IMG/VR virus record: IMGVR_UViG_3300044946_000069
Coordinates: 1 to 45,192 of that record
Strand: one strand, 5' to 3'
DNA from: a virus
DNA length: 45,192 nt
Part shown: one piece after another, positions 14,513 through 21,116 of the stretch
Numbering within the stretch: position 1 is the stretch's first letter
Layout of the letters: the number at the start of each line of letters is the position of its first letter
Program-made: the position numbers and the translations under genes
The notes under the pieces: model-generated
Seen by the model: only the letters and a program-made list of their open reading frames with translations
Database searches by the model: none
What the model was told of the DNA's origin: nothing

Positions 14513-14595
14513 TTTGGTCGGACAGCGACGACGGCAAGCCTATAACGTACCCGATGGACGCGGGCTACTTGAGCAGGGAATTTCCATGGCTATAA
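14386..14595 (+). CDS. SH3-like protein starting YPW and ending FPWL
   Basis: 69 residues. The N-terminus is MYPWGDAQ and the C-terminus SREFPWL. The centre (YAVGDAIYSGRERGTVVTVDADKTTMGVVW...) is a small beta-barrel pattern. The first 127 nt are shared with the preceding gene in a different frame. An internal later start is possible, but it would lose the PW start, and no strong ribosome site favours it. Confidence 0.5.
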   Translation: MYPWGDAQTVQAAPYAVGDAIYSGRERGTVVTVDADKTTMGVVWSDSDDGKPITYPMDAGYLSREFPWL

Positions 14596-14774
14596 GACAG
14601 ACGCATACGTACGCAGAGCTAGAGCTTTCAAAAGTCGCATACGATGAAATAGCGGCGAAACTCCGCGACGCTGGTTACGACCATGCTTTTATGGACGACG
14701 GCGCGATTGATATGCACGGCATCGGCGTGACGTGTGAACGCACAGAAACAGAAAAGAAATTTTTACCAAAATGA
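14586..14774 (+). CDS. hypothetical small protein (62 aa)
   Basis: ATG 14586 overlaps the previous stop. 62 residues with ELELSKVAYDEIAAKLRDAGYDHAF and a HGIGVTCE stretch, a single alpha/beta domain in style. The stop overlaps the next start. Unrecognised. Confidence 0.55.
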   Translation: MAIRQTHTYAELELSKVAYDEIAAKLRDAGYDHAFMDDGAIDMHGIGVTCERTETEKKFLPK

Positions 14775-15097
14775 CCACCCCTGACGACATATTCCCATGG
14801 GACCCGCCGCAACGATCGGTGGAAGATACCATCGAACTGATGCGAAACGACTTCGCATACGCTGTTGCGAACACTTGTATTGTGGTACACTCCAATAATC
14901 CGGCGTTCGCTTTCATCGCCAATACGCAGCGGGGGCAGCTCGTACCGCGCGGTGAGGTTAAGTTTTCGGACGGCACGACAATCGAATTACAGGACATAGG
15001 CATGTGTCAGCCAAATGTGCCGCACATGAGCGTACAACAAATCATGTCGCGGGTGTGGAAGCTGGTAGGCGAATTGAAGTTGGAGATTGTGAAATGA
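14771..15097 (+). CDS. hypothetical protein with IFPWDPP N-terminus
   Basis: 108 residues. The N-terminus (MTTPDDIFPWDPPQRS) displays the PW motif, here at the start rather than the end. The rest has NDFAYAVANTCIVVHSNN and a beta-rich stretch GQLVPRGEVKFSDGTTIEL. Coupled to both neighbours. Function unknown. Confidence 0.6.
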   Translation: MTTPDDIFPWDPPQRSVEDTIELMRNDFAYAVANTCIVVHSNNPAFAFIANTQRGQLVPRGEVKFSDGTTIELQDIGMCQPNVPHMSVQQIMSRVWKLVGELKLEIVK

Positions 15098-15384
15098 CCG
15101 TATACTGGCCCACGGCTGCCGTGATGGAGCACTTGGACGGTTATCAGCGAGTCGAGCTGGTAAACGCTTCACTCGGCATGTCGCAATTGATGATGATTGC
15201 CTGCCATAACGCGACCAGCAAGATACCCGCCTGTACGTCGTTGGCAGTCATTCGTTCGGAAGGCGCCGGAATGCGTCGCGTCTATCTTAGCTATCCCAGT
15301 TATGATCAGTGGATTGCCCTAGAACGTGGCGGCTTTGTGGAAATGTGGGATGATTTCGGTTTTGTCATGGACGCGTTGCATTGA
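15094..15384 (+). CDS. hypothetical early protein (96 aa)
   Basis: ATG 15094 lies in the last codons of the previous gene. 96 residues (MTVYWPTAAVMEHLDGYQRV... RRVYLSYPSYDQWIALERGG). The stop TGA sits in the TTGACA of the next promoter. No family recognised. Confidence 0.55.
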   Translation: MTVYWPTAAVMEHLDGYQRVELVNASLGMSQLMMIACHNATSKIPACTSLAVIRSEGAGMRRVYLSYPSYDQWIALERGGFVEMWDDFGFVMDALH

Positions 15385-15410
15385 CAAGCGTACGGGATTG
15401 AGAGTACAGG
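15381..15410 (+). promoter_or_regulatory. promoter overlapping preceding stop codon
   Basis: TTGACA at 15381-15386, then 17-18 nt, GTACAG/TACAGG at 15404-15410. The stop codon of the upstream gene is part of TTGACA. The next ATG (15418) is only 7-8 nt beyond the -10, so the transcript would be nearly leaderless. Confidence 0.45.
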
Positions 15411-15417
15411 TACGCAC

Positions 15418-15597
15418 ATGTGGGAAGTATTTGCGCTCGACAACGGAGAACGACACGTCATTCCGGCGGATGACTTGTATCCGCATGAAGGAACGAGCAA
15501 ATGTACGTGCGACCCATTCGATGACGATGGCATTTGGGTGCATAATTCTTTCGACGGGCGTGAGCGTTTTGAACGCAAAGAGAGGAAGCCTAATTAA
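15418..15597 (+). CDS. hypothetical small protein (59 aa)
   Basis: 59 residues (MWEVFALDNGERHVIPADD, then KCTCDPFDDDGIWVHNSFDG, ending in a basic tail). The HxIP...DLxPHE...C-x-C-x-P...VxHxxxDGRE layout is one I associate with widespread phage proteins of unknown function. It directly follows a promoter with almost no leader and has no ribosome site, which supports leaderless initiation or a start set by coupling. Confidence 0.6.
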   Translation: MWEVFALDNGERHVIPADDLYPHEGTSKCTCDPFDDDGIWVHNSFDGRERFERKERKPN

Positions 15598-15598
15598 C

Positions 15599-15871
15599 AT
15601 GCCCGACGACGGACTAAAAATCGAAACGGCTGCCAGCGTCACGCTCCGCGACGCGATACGTCAGCATATGCAGTCGTTCGCCTATATGATCCGACGCGAC
15701 CGCGCATGCAATCAATCCGTCGTCGCCGCATACGTTGATGGCTTGGCGGGTGCCACCGCGCTGACGATCGCAGGCGGCCATGGCAGCAAAGACGACGTTG
15801 TTAACGCAACGGTAGCCAAATTGCGCGAAGCTGTGGACCGGGATCTGAGACATTTGGGGAGAAAGCAATGA
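15599..15871 (+). CDS. hypothetical helical protein (90 aa)
   Basis: ATG 15599 lies one base after the previous stop. 90 residues, helical, with TLRDAIRQHMQSFAYMIRRD and VVNATVAKLREAVDRDLRH. The basic, amphipathic helices suggest dimerisation or nucleic-acid contact. The stop overlaps the next ATG. Confidence 0.55.
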   Translation: MPDDGLKIETAASVTLRDAIRQHMQSFAYMIRRDRACNQSVVAAYVDGLAGATALTIAGGHGSKDDVVNATVAKLREAVDRDLRHLGRKQ

Positions 15872-16029
15872 GCATCGTTGAGCAAGTGAACAAAGTTAAG
15901 GATGATCTGCTTAAGGTCTGCGATAAAATTGTGGACCTTCAAAAGCAGGGCGTCCGTATCGAGTTTCAACTAACTGAAGGGCAACTAACCAGATTTGTTG
16001 CCCTTCAGGAAATGAAGCTCTCCTCATGA
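15868..16029 (+). CDS. coiled-coil small protein (53 aa)
   Basis: 53 residues, MSIVEQVNKVKDDLLKVCDK then DLQKQGVRIEFQL, a heptad-like amphipathic helix followed by a turn. Coupled by ATGA to both neighbours. Function unknown. Confidence 0.5.
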   Translation: MSIVEQVNKVKDDLLKVCDKIVDLQKQGVRIEFQLTEGQLTRFVALQEMKLSS

Positions 16030-16238
16030 CCACGCCCAGCACCGAGCCCAACTCATTGCCAGCGCCGTTCTTTGACTGGAGCGAGTGGCGTAACGCCTAT
16101 AAATTTGAAGTTGACTGGTTCAACGCCAGCCCAAAGACATATTCCGACGAAGTGCTGTTGCGGATACGGCTGAAACGTCTTGGCTTTGTCGGCATCGGCC
16201 TAGAGCGAGAAATTGAGTTCGTGAAAGAGGGCTACTAA
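16026..16238 (+). CDS. hypothetical small protein (70 aa)
   Basis: 70 residues beginning MTTPSTEPNSLPAPFFDWSE, then a helical basic segment (YSDEVLLRIRLKRLGFVG). ATG overlaps the previous stop. Unrecognised. Confidence 0.55.
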   Translation: MTTPSTEPNSLPAPFFDWSEWRNAYKFEVDWFNASPKTYSDEVLLRIRLKRLGFVGIGLEREIEFVKEGY

Positions 16239-16240
16239 TA

Positions 16241-16390
16241 ATGTGGACAATCATCGGAACGTTTCTACTGATCGGGATTGGCGCCGCTGCTGGTCCCTTC
16301 CTTTGGCAACCCGGTAACGCGACGCGGATCATGGCGATGCTGTTTGTTTGGGTAGCCGCTGGCGCGTGCATCGCATGGCTTTGGAATTGA
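16241..16390 (+). CDS. two-helix membrane protein (49 aa)
   Basis: Starts two bases after the previous stop. 49 residues with two hydrophobic helices (IIGTFLLIGIGAAAGPFL; MAMLFVWVAAGACIAWLW) around a short basic turn, hence a membrane hairpin. It resembles the product of 11349-11522 only in topology. Confidence 0.5.
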   Translation: MWTIIGTFLLIGIGAAAGPFLWQPGNATRIMAMLFVWVAAGACIAWLWN

Positions 16391-16404
16391 GACACTAATT
16401 TACC

Positions 16405-18039
16405 ATGCACGCCGGCTTCCCCATAACGCCGCCCCCGCTGTTCGTACCGCGCCGGCATCAAACCGAAGGCGTACAAACGCTCATTAATCACGACGGCCGT
16501 TTTAGTGTCGCCGAAATTTCAGTTGCGGCGGGCAAATCCGATATGCTGGCAATGTTGGCTGCACATTATATGCAATTCGGACGCGTGATTGTTGTTGCAC
16601 ACAATAAAGAGCTGGTCGTACAAAATACCGAAGCGTGCAAGCGGCACGGCATAAACCCCGGCGTCTGCTCCGCGTCCATCAGCGTCAACGCCTTTGCCAG
16701 AGTCACCGTTGGAACTATCGGAACAATCGTTAGTAGATTGCACCTATTCCGTGACGTGGTGGCGATACTTGTGGATGAAGTTCACAGGACGCCACCCGCT
16801 AAGTCGTCTCAATACCGGCGGCTGTTCGATAAACTCGCACAAACCAAAGTTCACGGATTGACTGCAACGCCGTTCCGATCAGACGGCACTGGCGACCTTA
16901 ACCGTACGTTCGGCCCAGTCGTTTTCAAATATTCGTTCCTTGACGCCTTGCGTGACGGCTACGTTAAGCCACTGGTCCCAGTGGATGCCGGCGAAGATGA
17001 AACAATCGAAGTCGAAGGACTAAAAACCGTAGCCGGCGACTTCGACATGGACGAAATGGCGCCGCGAGCAATCAAGCTCTCGCCAAGTCACGCGAAAACA
17101 ATTCTGGAGGTTATGCAAAAGTACGGGCGCCGCCGCGTGCTAGTATTCTGTTGCAATATTGAGCACGTCGATAAGATGGAAACAGAGCTGCACAAGCTCA
17201 ATGCCTCAGTTGTCGGTGTGCATTCGCACTCTATCACAGGCAAACGTGACAAAGCCGTACAGGCGTTCAAGGCCGGACACGCAGAGATCCTCGTCTCATG
17301 CAATATGTTCACGACGGGTTTCAACGTGGTAGACATTGACTACATGGCGTTTTGCCGCGCTACCAAATCCGCCGTGCTGTACGCTCAAAGTTTAGGACGC
17401 GGCGCTCGTATAACGCCGTACGCCGCTAACTGCCTTGTGTCGGACTTCGGCGGCAACATTCAGCGCCATGGCACGCTTGACGCTGTGATGGCGGCTCCGG
17501 GTCGCTTGCTGGAATGTGACGTGTGCGCTGCCGAGTGGGAGACGTGGGAAAACGGCAAAACCTGCCCCAAGTGTCAAACGTTGCACCGTAGCGCGCCGAA
17601 ATGTAAAAGCTGCGGCGAGGCATTCGACCCGCATTTCCACGGCATGCGCTGCCCGCACTGTCATCAACAGCAATCCGAAATAAAGACGTGCGCAGCCTGC
17701 GAAGAAACGTACGCGGCATTTTTGCACCCGCTATGCCCGTTCTGCGGTTTCGACAACACCGTGACGATGGCAGCCGGCAAAGATCTGAAAATGCGCGGCG
17801 GTGCGAGCGAGGCCGTCAACATTCGCAAGCTAGTCGAAGCCGAGCCCTGGCAGGCGGTAGTAAGCCCGCCGGTTAAGAATCCTTCGGGCGGCTGGACGTT
17901 GACAACTAAGTTCACTACCTGTACATGGCCGTACGAGGTCCTGCCCGAGCCGCATTCGGTTTACTTGAAGCGTTCTCCTAATGGCCGCTATGTCGCGTCC
18001 GGGATTTACGATAAGCGGGGACAGATACATCAAAGGTGA
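16405..18039 (+). CDS. SF2 DEAD/DEAH-type helicase with zinc ribbons
   Basis: 544 residues. The N-terminal RecA lobe has a degenerate Walker A (VAAGKSDM), VVAHNKEL, the DEVH box (ILVDEVHRTPP) and the LTATPFR motif. The second lobe has VLVFCCN, FTTGFNV and motif VI SLGRGAR. After residue about 365 come four or five CxxC pairs (CDVC, CPKC, CKSC, CPHC, CAAC, CPFC), a multi-ribbon zinc region. The family moves along duplex DNA or branched structures, and here it likely serves replication or recombination. It lies midway in the early operon. Confidence 0.85.
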   Translation: MHAGFPITPPPLFVPRRHQTEGVQTLINHDGRFSVAEISVAAGKSDMLAMLAAHYMQFGRVIVVAHNKELVVQNTEACKRHGINPGVCSASISVNAFARVTVGTIGTIVSRLHLFRDVVAILVDEVHRTPPAKSSQYRRLFDKLAQTKVHGLTATPFRSDGTGDLNRTFGPVVFKYSFLDALRDGYVKPLVPVDAGEDETIEVEGLKTVAGDFDMDEMAPRAIKLSPSHAKTILEVMQKYGRRRVLVFCCNIEHVDKMETELHKLNASVVGVHSHSITGKRDKAVQAFKAGHAEILVSCNMFTTGFNVVDIDYMAFCRATKSAVLYAQSLGRGARITPYAANCLVSDFGGNIQRHGTLDAVMAAPGRLLECDVCAAEWETWENGKTCPKCQTLHRSAPKCKSCGEAFDPHFHGMRCPHCHQQQSEIKTCAACEETYAAFLHPLCPFCGFDNTVTMAAGKDLKMRGGASEAVNIRKLVEAEPWQAVVSPPVKNPSGGWTLTTKFTTCTWPYEVLPEPHSVYLKRSPNGRYVASGIYDKRGQIHQR

Positions 18040-18043
18040 GAAC

Positions 18044-18238
18044 ATGACAAGGACAGTCGTGACGCAAAAAGAACCGCAGAGTTACCGCGACCGAAAACGC
18101 GAAATCGAGTTGCAAGACGCGTTAGAGCGGTTTTGGGACTTTATACGCTCAAAAGTCCCGTTGGACGCCCTTAAAGATAAAGACCAAGATGAATGTTGGG
18201 CGCTCGATGCATTGGGGCGCGAAATTCTGAAACGCTAG
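18044..18238 (+). CDS. hypothetical small charged protein (64 aa)
   Basis: ATG 18044 follows GGTGAGAAC. 64 residues, rich in Glu/Arg/Lys/Asp (EPQSYRDRKREIELQDALER) and helical. Ends with TAG. It closes the helicase segment of the operon before the promoter at 18262. Function unknown. Confidence 0.55.
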   Translation: MTRTVVTQKEPQSYRDRKREIELQDALERFWDFIRSKVPLDALKDKDQDECWALDALGREILKR

Positions 18239-18261
18239 CGGCCTTGTACGGATAAAGGCAC

Positions 18262-18291
18262 TTGACGCGGCCTTAAAATCTGTCATACAAA
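18262..18291 (+). promoter_or_regulatory. promoter with TGTCATAC over -10
   Basis: TTGACG at 18262-18267, 17-18 nt spacer, ATACAA/TACAAA at 18285-18291, with the recurring TGTCATAC at 18281-18288 and CTTAAAAT just upstream. ATG 18321 follows GGAGAAC. Confidence 0.5.
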
Positions 18292-18320
18292 TGCGTCCTC
18301 AACCAACGGAGAACGAAACT

Positions 18321-18764
18321 ATGAAAATAACTGTGGAATTTGACAGCGAGGAAGAATTCAAGGCGCGGATCAAGAACCCGCGCGGCAGCCGGACGGCCGA
18401 CGATGGCGACGCTCAGCCGGTCGGACAGGCCCCCGCGCCCCTACAGCCGCCCCAGCAGCAGCCCCAAGCGTTCAACCCAATGCCCCCCGCTCCGGCCGCG
18501 TTTACGCCGCCGCAAGGCTTCCCTGGCGCGACCGCTGGGCAGCCTGCCATCGATCCGGCGGTCGTGGGCCTCGTTCAACGTATCAACACCCGCATTGACA
18601 CCCTCATCGCCAATGGCCAGCCTTCCGACGCAATTCTAAACTGGCTGCGAGGCCAGTGCGGCGCCGAAGCTTCGGCTGCAACGCTGGATCACATCAAAAC
18701 TGTTTTCCTGCCCAAGCTGACGCAGATTGGATTGGATCAAATCGCGAAACTCACAGGCGCGTAA
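18321..18764 (+). CDS. hypothetical protein with Pro/Gln-rich linker
   Basis: ATG 18321 (MKITVEFDSEEEFKARI), 147 residues. A short N-terminal beta-alpha unit is followed by a long Pro/Gln/Ala linker (residues about 40-85) and a helical C-terminal part (VVGLVQRINTRIDTLIANG... AATLDHIKTVFLPKLTQIG). The design, a compact start, a flexible linker and a terminal interaction domain, resembles replication accessory proteins. It precedes the nuclease and putative ssDNA-binding genes. Family not identified. Confidence 0.6.
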   Translation: MKITVEFDSEEEFKARIKNPRGSRTADDGDAQPVGQAPAPLQPPQQQPQAFNPMPPAPAAFTPPQGFPGATAGQPAIDPAVVGLVQRINTRIDTLIANGQPSDAILNWLRGQCGAEASAATLDHIKTVFLPKLTQIGLDQIAKLTGA

Positions 18765-18786
18765 TTAGGGCGCACCACAGCGTCCT

Positions 18787-18829
18787 AGGGGCGGCGGCTT
18801 ACAGGTGAAATGCGTTACCCGCCGCCCCT
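18787..18829 (+). terminator. GC-rich hairpin between early genes
   Basis: Perfect 11-bp stem AGGGGCGGCGG/CCGCCGCCCCT with a 21-nt loop. There is no U-tract after it, so it could be a weak or Rho-assisted terminator, an RNA-stabilising element or a site limiting read-through. Confidence 0.45.
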
Positions 18830-18850
18830 GAATTCTCAAAGGTCCGTACA

Positions 18851-19030
18851 ATGTTCTTTATCGGCGACCGTGTTGAGAAAATCAGCGGCTATAAGTGGCC
18901 GAGCGTTGTAGTTGCTATCTTCGCAACCACTAAAAAAGAACAACGCATTGTGGTAGAATGTACGGTTCCCGAAGTAGCGGGTGCACTTCATATCTACGCG
19001 CCGGAACAGGTACGTTTGATAGGTAAATAA
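18851..19030 (+). CDS. small SH3-like phage protein
   Basis: 59 residues: MFFIGDRVEKISGYKWPSVV, AIFATTKKEQRIVVE, LHIYAPEQVRL. This GDxVEKxSGYxxP...V...R.VVE......HI pattern is typical of a common small phage protein with a beta-barrel fold and unknown function. It starts 22 nt after a hairpin and ends directly at the ATG of the nuclease gene. Confidence 0.65.
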   Translation: MFFIGDRVEKISGYKWPSVVVAIFATTKKEQRIVVECTVPEVAGALHIYAPEQVRLIGK

Positions 19031-20011
19031 ATGGCTCACGCAATCTTCGCACCATCATCCGCCGCAACGTGGTTGGAATGCTCTTTCAGCGCGCGCAACA
19101 GCGTACCGGAAGCGCCGAAGCCATTGAAAACGCAATTAGCAGCGGACGAAGGCACGCGCGGTCATGAACTGTTAGCTGCCGCCGTCGCGGAGAATGCTTT
19201 TCCAGATGACAGCGACACCCAAGCCGAAGCCGTCGCCTTGGGTGTTGATTTTGTACGGCAGCTAGAACCCGGCGACCTGTACACAGAATTAACGGTAGAA
19301 CTAGCGCACGAATGCGGCGGTACGGCTGATTTATTCAATGACCACCCGCACATCGCCACCATCATGGATTACAAGTTCGGCGAGTGGGACGTTGACGCGT
19401 ACCACAACAAACAAATGTTGACGTACGCCGCTGCATTACTTAACGAGTGCGACGCCGAGTGGTGGCGCCTTGTCATCTTCCAACCGAACGGCTTGGACGA
19501 AACGCCGTTTAAACAATGGGTCGCACACCGCAGCGAAGTGATCGCGCACCGCGACCGCGTGTTACGGCAAATTGCCGATCGAAGTGCCCCGCGCCCCGGT
19601 CCGTGGTGCCGTTGGTGCAACGCGTTCCAGCAATGCCCCGCCATGTCGATCGATGCAGGCTTTGTCATGGGCGCCATGTCGCGCGCTCCCGAAAGCCTGA
19701 CCAGCGAGGAACTTGTGCGGCTGTTGCGAATCATCCGCGCACTTGACGACGTAAAGGCCGTTTATGATGACGCCTTGGTTACAAAGCTGAAGCTAGGTTA
19801 CGCGACGCCTGGAGCCGTGCTGAAGCCGGGGCGTTCTTTCAGGCAGTGGAATGACCAAGAGCAGGCGGCTAAGGTGCTGTACGAACAGTTCGGCCCTCGC
19901 GGGATTAAGCCCTTATCCCCGGCGCAGGCTGAAAAACTGGGGCCGGCCGGTAAGCAATACGCGGCAGTAGGAGCACACAAGCCTGAAGCACCACTAAAGG
20001 CGTTTTATTAA
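19031..20011 (+). CDS. DUF2800-type RecB-like nuclease
   Basis: 326 residues. The N-terminus (APSSAATWLECSFSARN) and GTRGHELLAAA match the DUF2800/Cas4-like family. The PD-(D/E)XK core is visible as GTADLF, ATIMDYKFG and HNKQMLTYAAAL. A Cys cluster (WCRWCNAFQQC) near residue 200 could hold an iron-sulphur cluster. After that a 100-residue C-terminal domain follows, which is duplicated alone in the gene at 8504-8914. It would act as a DNA exonuclease in replication or recombination beside the putative ssDNA-binding protein. Confidence 0.85.
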   Translation: MAHAIFAPSSAATWLECSFSARNSVPEAPKPLKTQLAADEGTRGHELLAAAVAENAFPDDSDTQAEAVALGVDFVRQLEPGDLYTELTVELAHECGGTADLFNDHPHIATIMDYKFGEWDVDAYHNKQMLTYAAALLNECDAEWWRLVIFQPNGLDETPFKQWVAHRSEVIAHRDRVLRQIADRSAPRPGPWCRWCNAFQQCPAMSIDAGFVMGAMSRAPESLTSEELVRLLRIIRALDDVKAVYDDALVTKLKLGYATPGAVLKPGRSFRQWNDQEQAAKVLYEQFGPRGIKPLSPAQAEKLGPAGKQYAAVGAHKPEAPLKAFY

Positions 20012-20012
20012 A

Positions 20013-20231
20013 ATGGCCGAAGCCTTCGATCCGATAAAAGCTATCCGTGAAGAAATTGCCGGACTTCATGGCGTACAAGAGGCGATCAAGCGGCGCGAGC
20101 GCGCCGAAGAAGCAAACATGGCCGAAGCGGAAACTGAACTAAACGCGTTACGCAAGATCGGCGGCTACCTAAGAATTGAAATTGAACGGAAGCGCGACGC
20201 GCTGCAAAAATTGATCGACTCTGGCACTTGA
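20013..20231 (+). CDS. coiled-coil small protein (72 aa)
   Basis: 72 residues, nearly all one charged amphipathic helix (IKAIREEIAGLHGVQEAIKR... AETELNALRKIGGYLRIEI). It begins two bases after the nuclease stop. The TGA of this gene is inside the TTGACC of the next promoter. Possible accessory subunit of the nuclease or putative ssDNA-binding protein. Confidence 0.6.
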   Translation: MAEAFDPIKAIREEIAGLHGVQEAIKRRERAEEANMAEAETELNALRKIGGYLRIEIERKRDALQKLIDSGT

Positions 20232-20256
20232 CCACCACCGTCCGTACGCCTATAAT
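20228..20256 (+). promoter_or_regulatory. strong sigma70 promoter for putative SSB gene
   Basis: TTGACC at 20228-20233, 17 nt, perfect TATAAT at 20251-20256. The stop codon of the upstream gene is within the -35. ATG 20301 lies 45 nt further with GGAG in front. Confidence 0.75.
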
Positions 20257-20300
20257 TTGCAACGTGACTATTCGACAAATGGCAAAATGGAGAACTGAAA

Positions 20301-21077
20301 ATGGCACAGCGACAATATGAACCGTTCACGCTGTTCAACGTCCGCATTGTTGACATGCGGCACCTGTGGACCCCGGCCTTGGAATACAAAGGGCAGCCGT
20401 CAAAAAAGCCCAACTATTTCGCGGGTTTCATCGCCCAAAAAACACAGGCGCAATGGCACCACGAACCGGCGTTGGCGGGGTTGGTTCAGGCGCTCGGGAA
20501 AATCTACCAATCCAACCCGCAAATTCAGGACTGGCGTATTGTAGACGGCGACACGCCGAGTCCGGAAGGCAAATCTTCGGACTTCGCCAAAGGTCATTGG
20601 CTGTTCAATGCTTCCAGCGGCAACCCGATCAATGTCGAACTGGCGCAAGCCGGCGGGGCGCTGGTAAAGTTGCCGAACAAAGTCGGCGTGAAGTCCGGCG
20701 ACTATTGCATGATCGGCGGCGCCGTAGCGGTCAGTCAGCAAAACAATCGAGCGGCAAAAATCTATCTGAACTCGGTTGTGTTTTCGTCGCCGGGCGAAGA
20801 AATCGTATTCGCCAATTCAGTGAGCGGTGCCGAGCTGATGCGAATGGCGGAACAGCAGGGCTTGCGTCCGGCGGGCTTCAGTCCATCGCCTGGAGGCTTT
20901 GTACCGCAACAGCCCTTTGGTCAGCAACCACAGGGTTTTACGTCGCAGGTAGGGTTTGCCCCGACACCAAGCGGGCCTGCCTTACCGGCTGCACAGGGCC
21001 AGAATGGCGCGGGTTTCGGTGGGAATGCGGCGACGCCATCCCCTTTTAGCCCGGCAAACCCGTTCGCACCGCGCTAA
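20301..21077 (+). CDS. putative ssDNA-binding protein (DUF2815-like)
   Basis: 258 residues. The N-terminal 180 residues form a beta-rich, OB-fold-like body (FTLFNVRIVDMRHLW, AGFIAQKTQAQW, NPINVELAQAGGALVKLPNK, IYLNSVVFS). The C-terminus is a disordered Pro/Gln/Gly/Phe tail ending SPANPFAPR. Its order next to the DUF2800 nuclease and the polymerase is that of phage single-strand-binding DUF2815 genes. It has its own strong promoter and a terminator immediately after, which would allow high-level expression, as expected for a stoichiometric DNA-coating protein. Family assignment is by context and shape. Confidence 0.65.
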   Translation: MAQRQYEPFTLFNVRIVDMRHLWTPALEYKGQPSKKPNYFAGFIAQKTQAQWHHEPALAGLVQALGKIYQSNPQIQDWRIVDGDTPSPEGKSSDFAKGHWLFNASSGNPINVELAQAGGALVKLPNKVGVKSGDYCMIGGAVAVSQQNNRAAKIYLNSVVFSSPGEEIVFANSVSGAELMRMAEQQGLRPAGFSPSPGGFVPQQPFGQQPQGFTSQVGFAPTPSGPALPAAQGQNGAGFGGNAATPSPFSPANPFAPR

Positions 21078-21088
21078 ACGACAAGATT

Positions 21089-21114
21089 GCGGGGGCCTCG
21101 CGCCCCCGCTTTTT
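21089..21114 (+). terminator. intrinsic terminator after putative SSB gene
   Basis: Stem GCGGGGGC/GCCCCCGC, 5-nt loop, followed by TTTTT at 21110-21114. The next ATG is at 21117, so the terminator occupies the whole leader of the polymerase gene. Confidence 0.85.
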
Positions 21115-21116
21115 CC

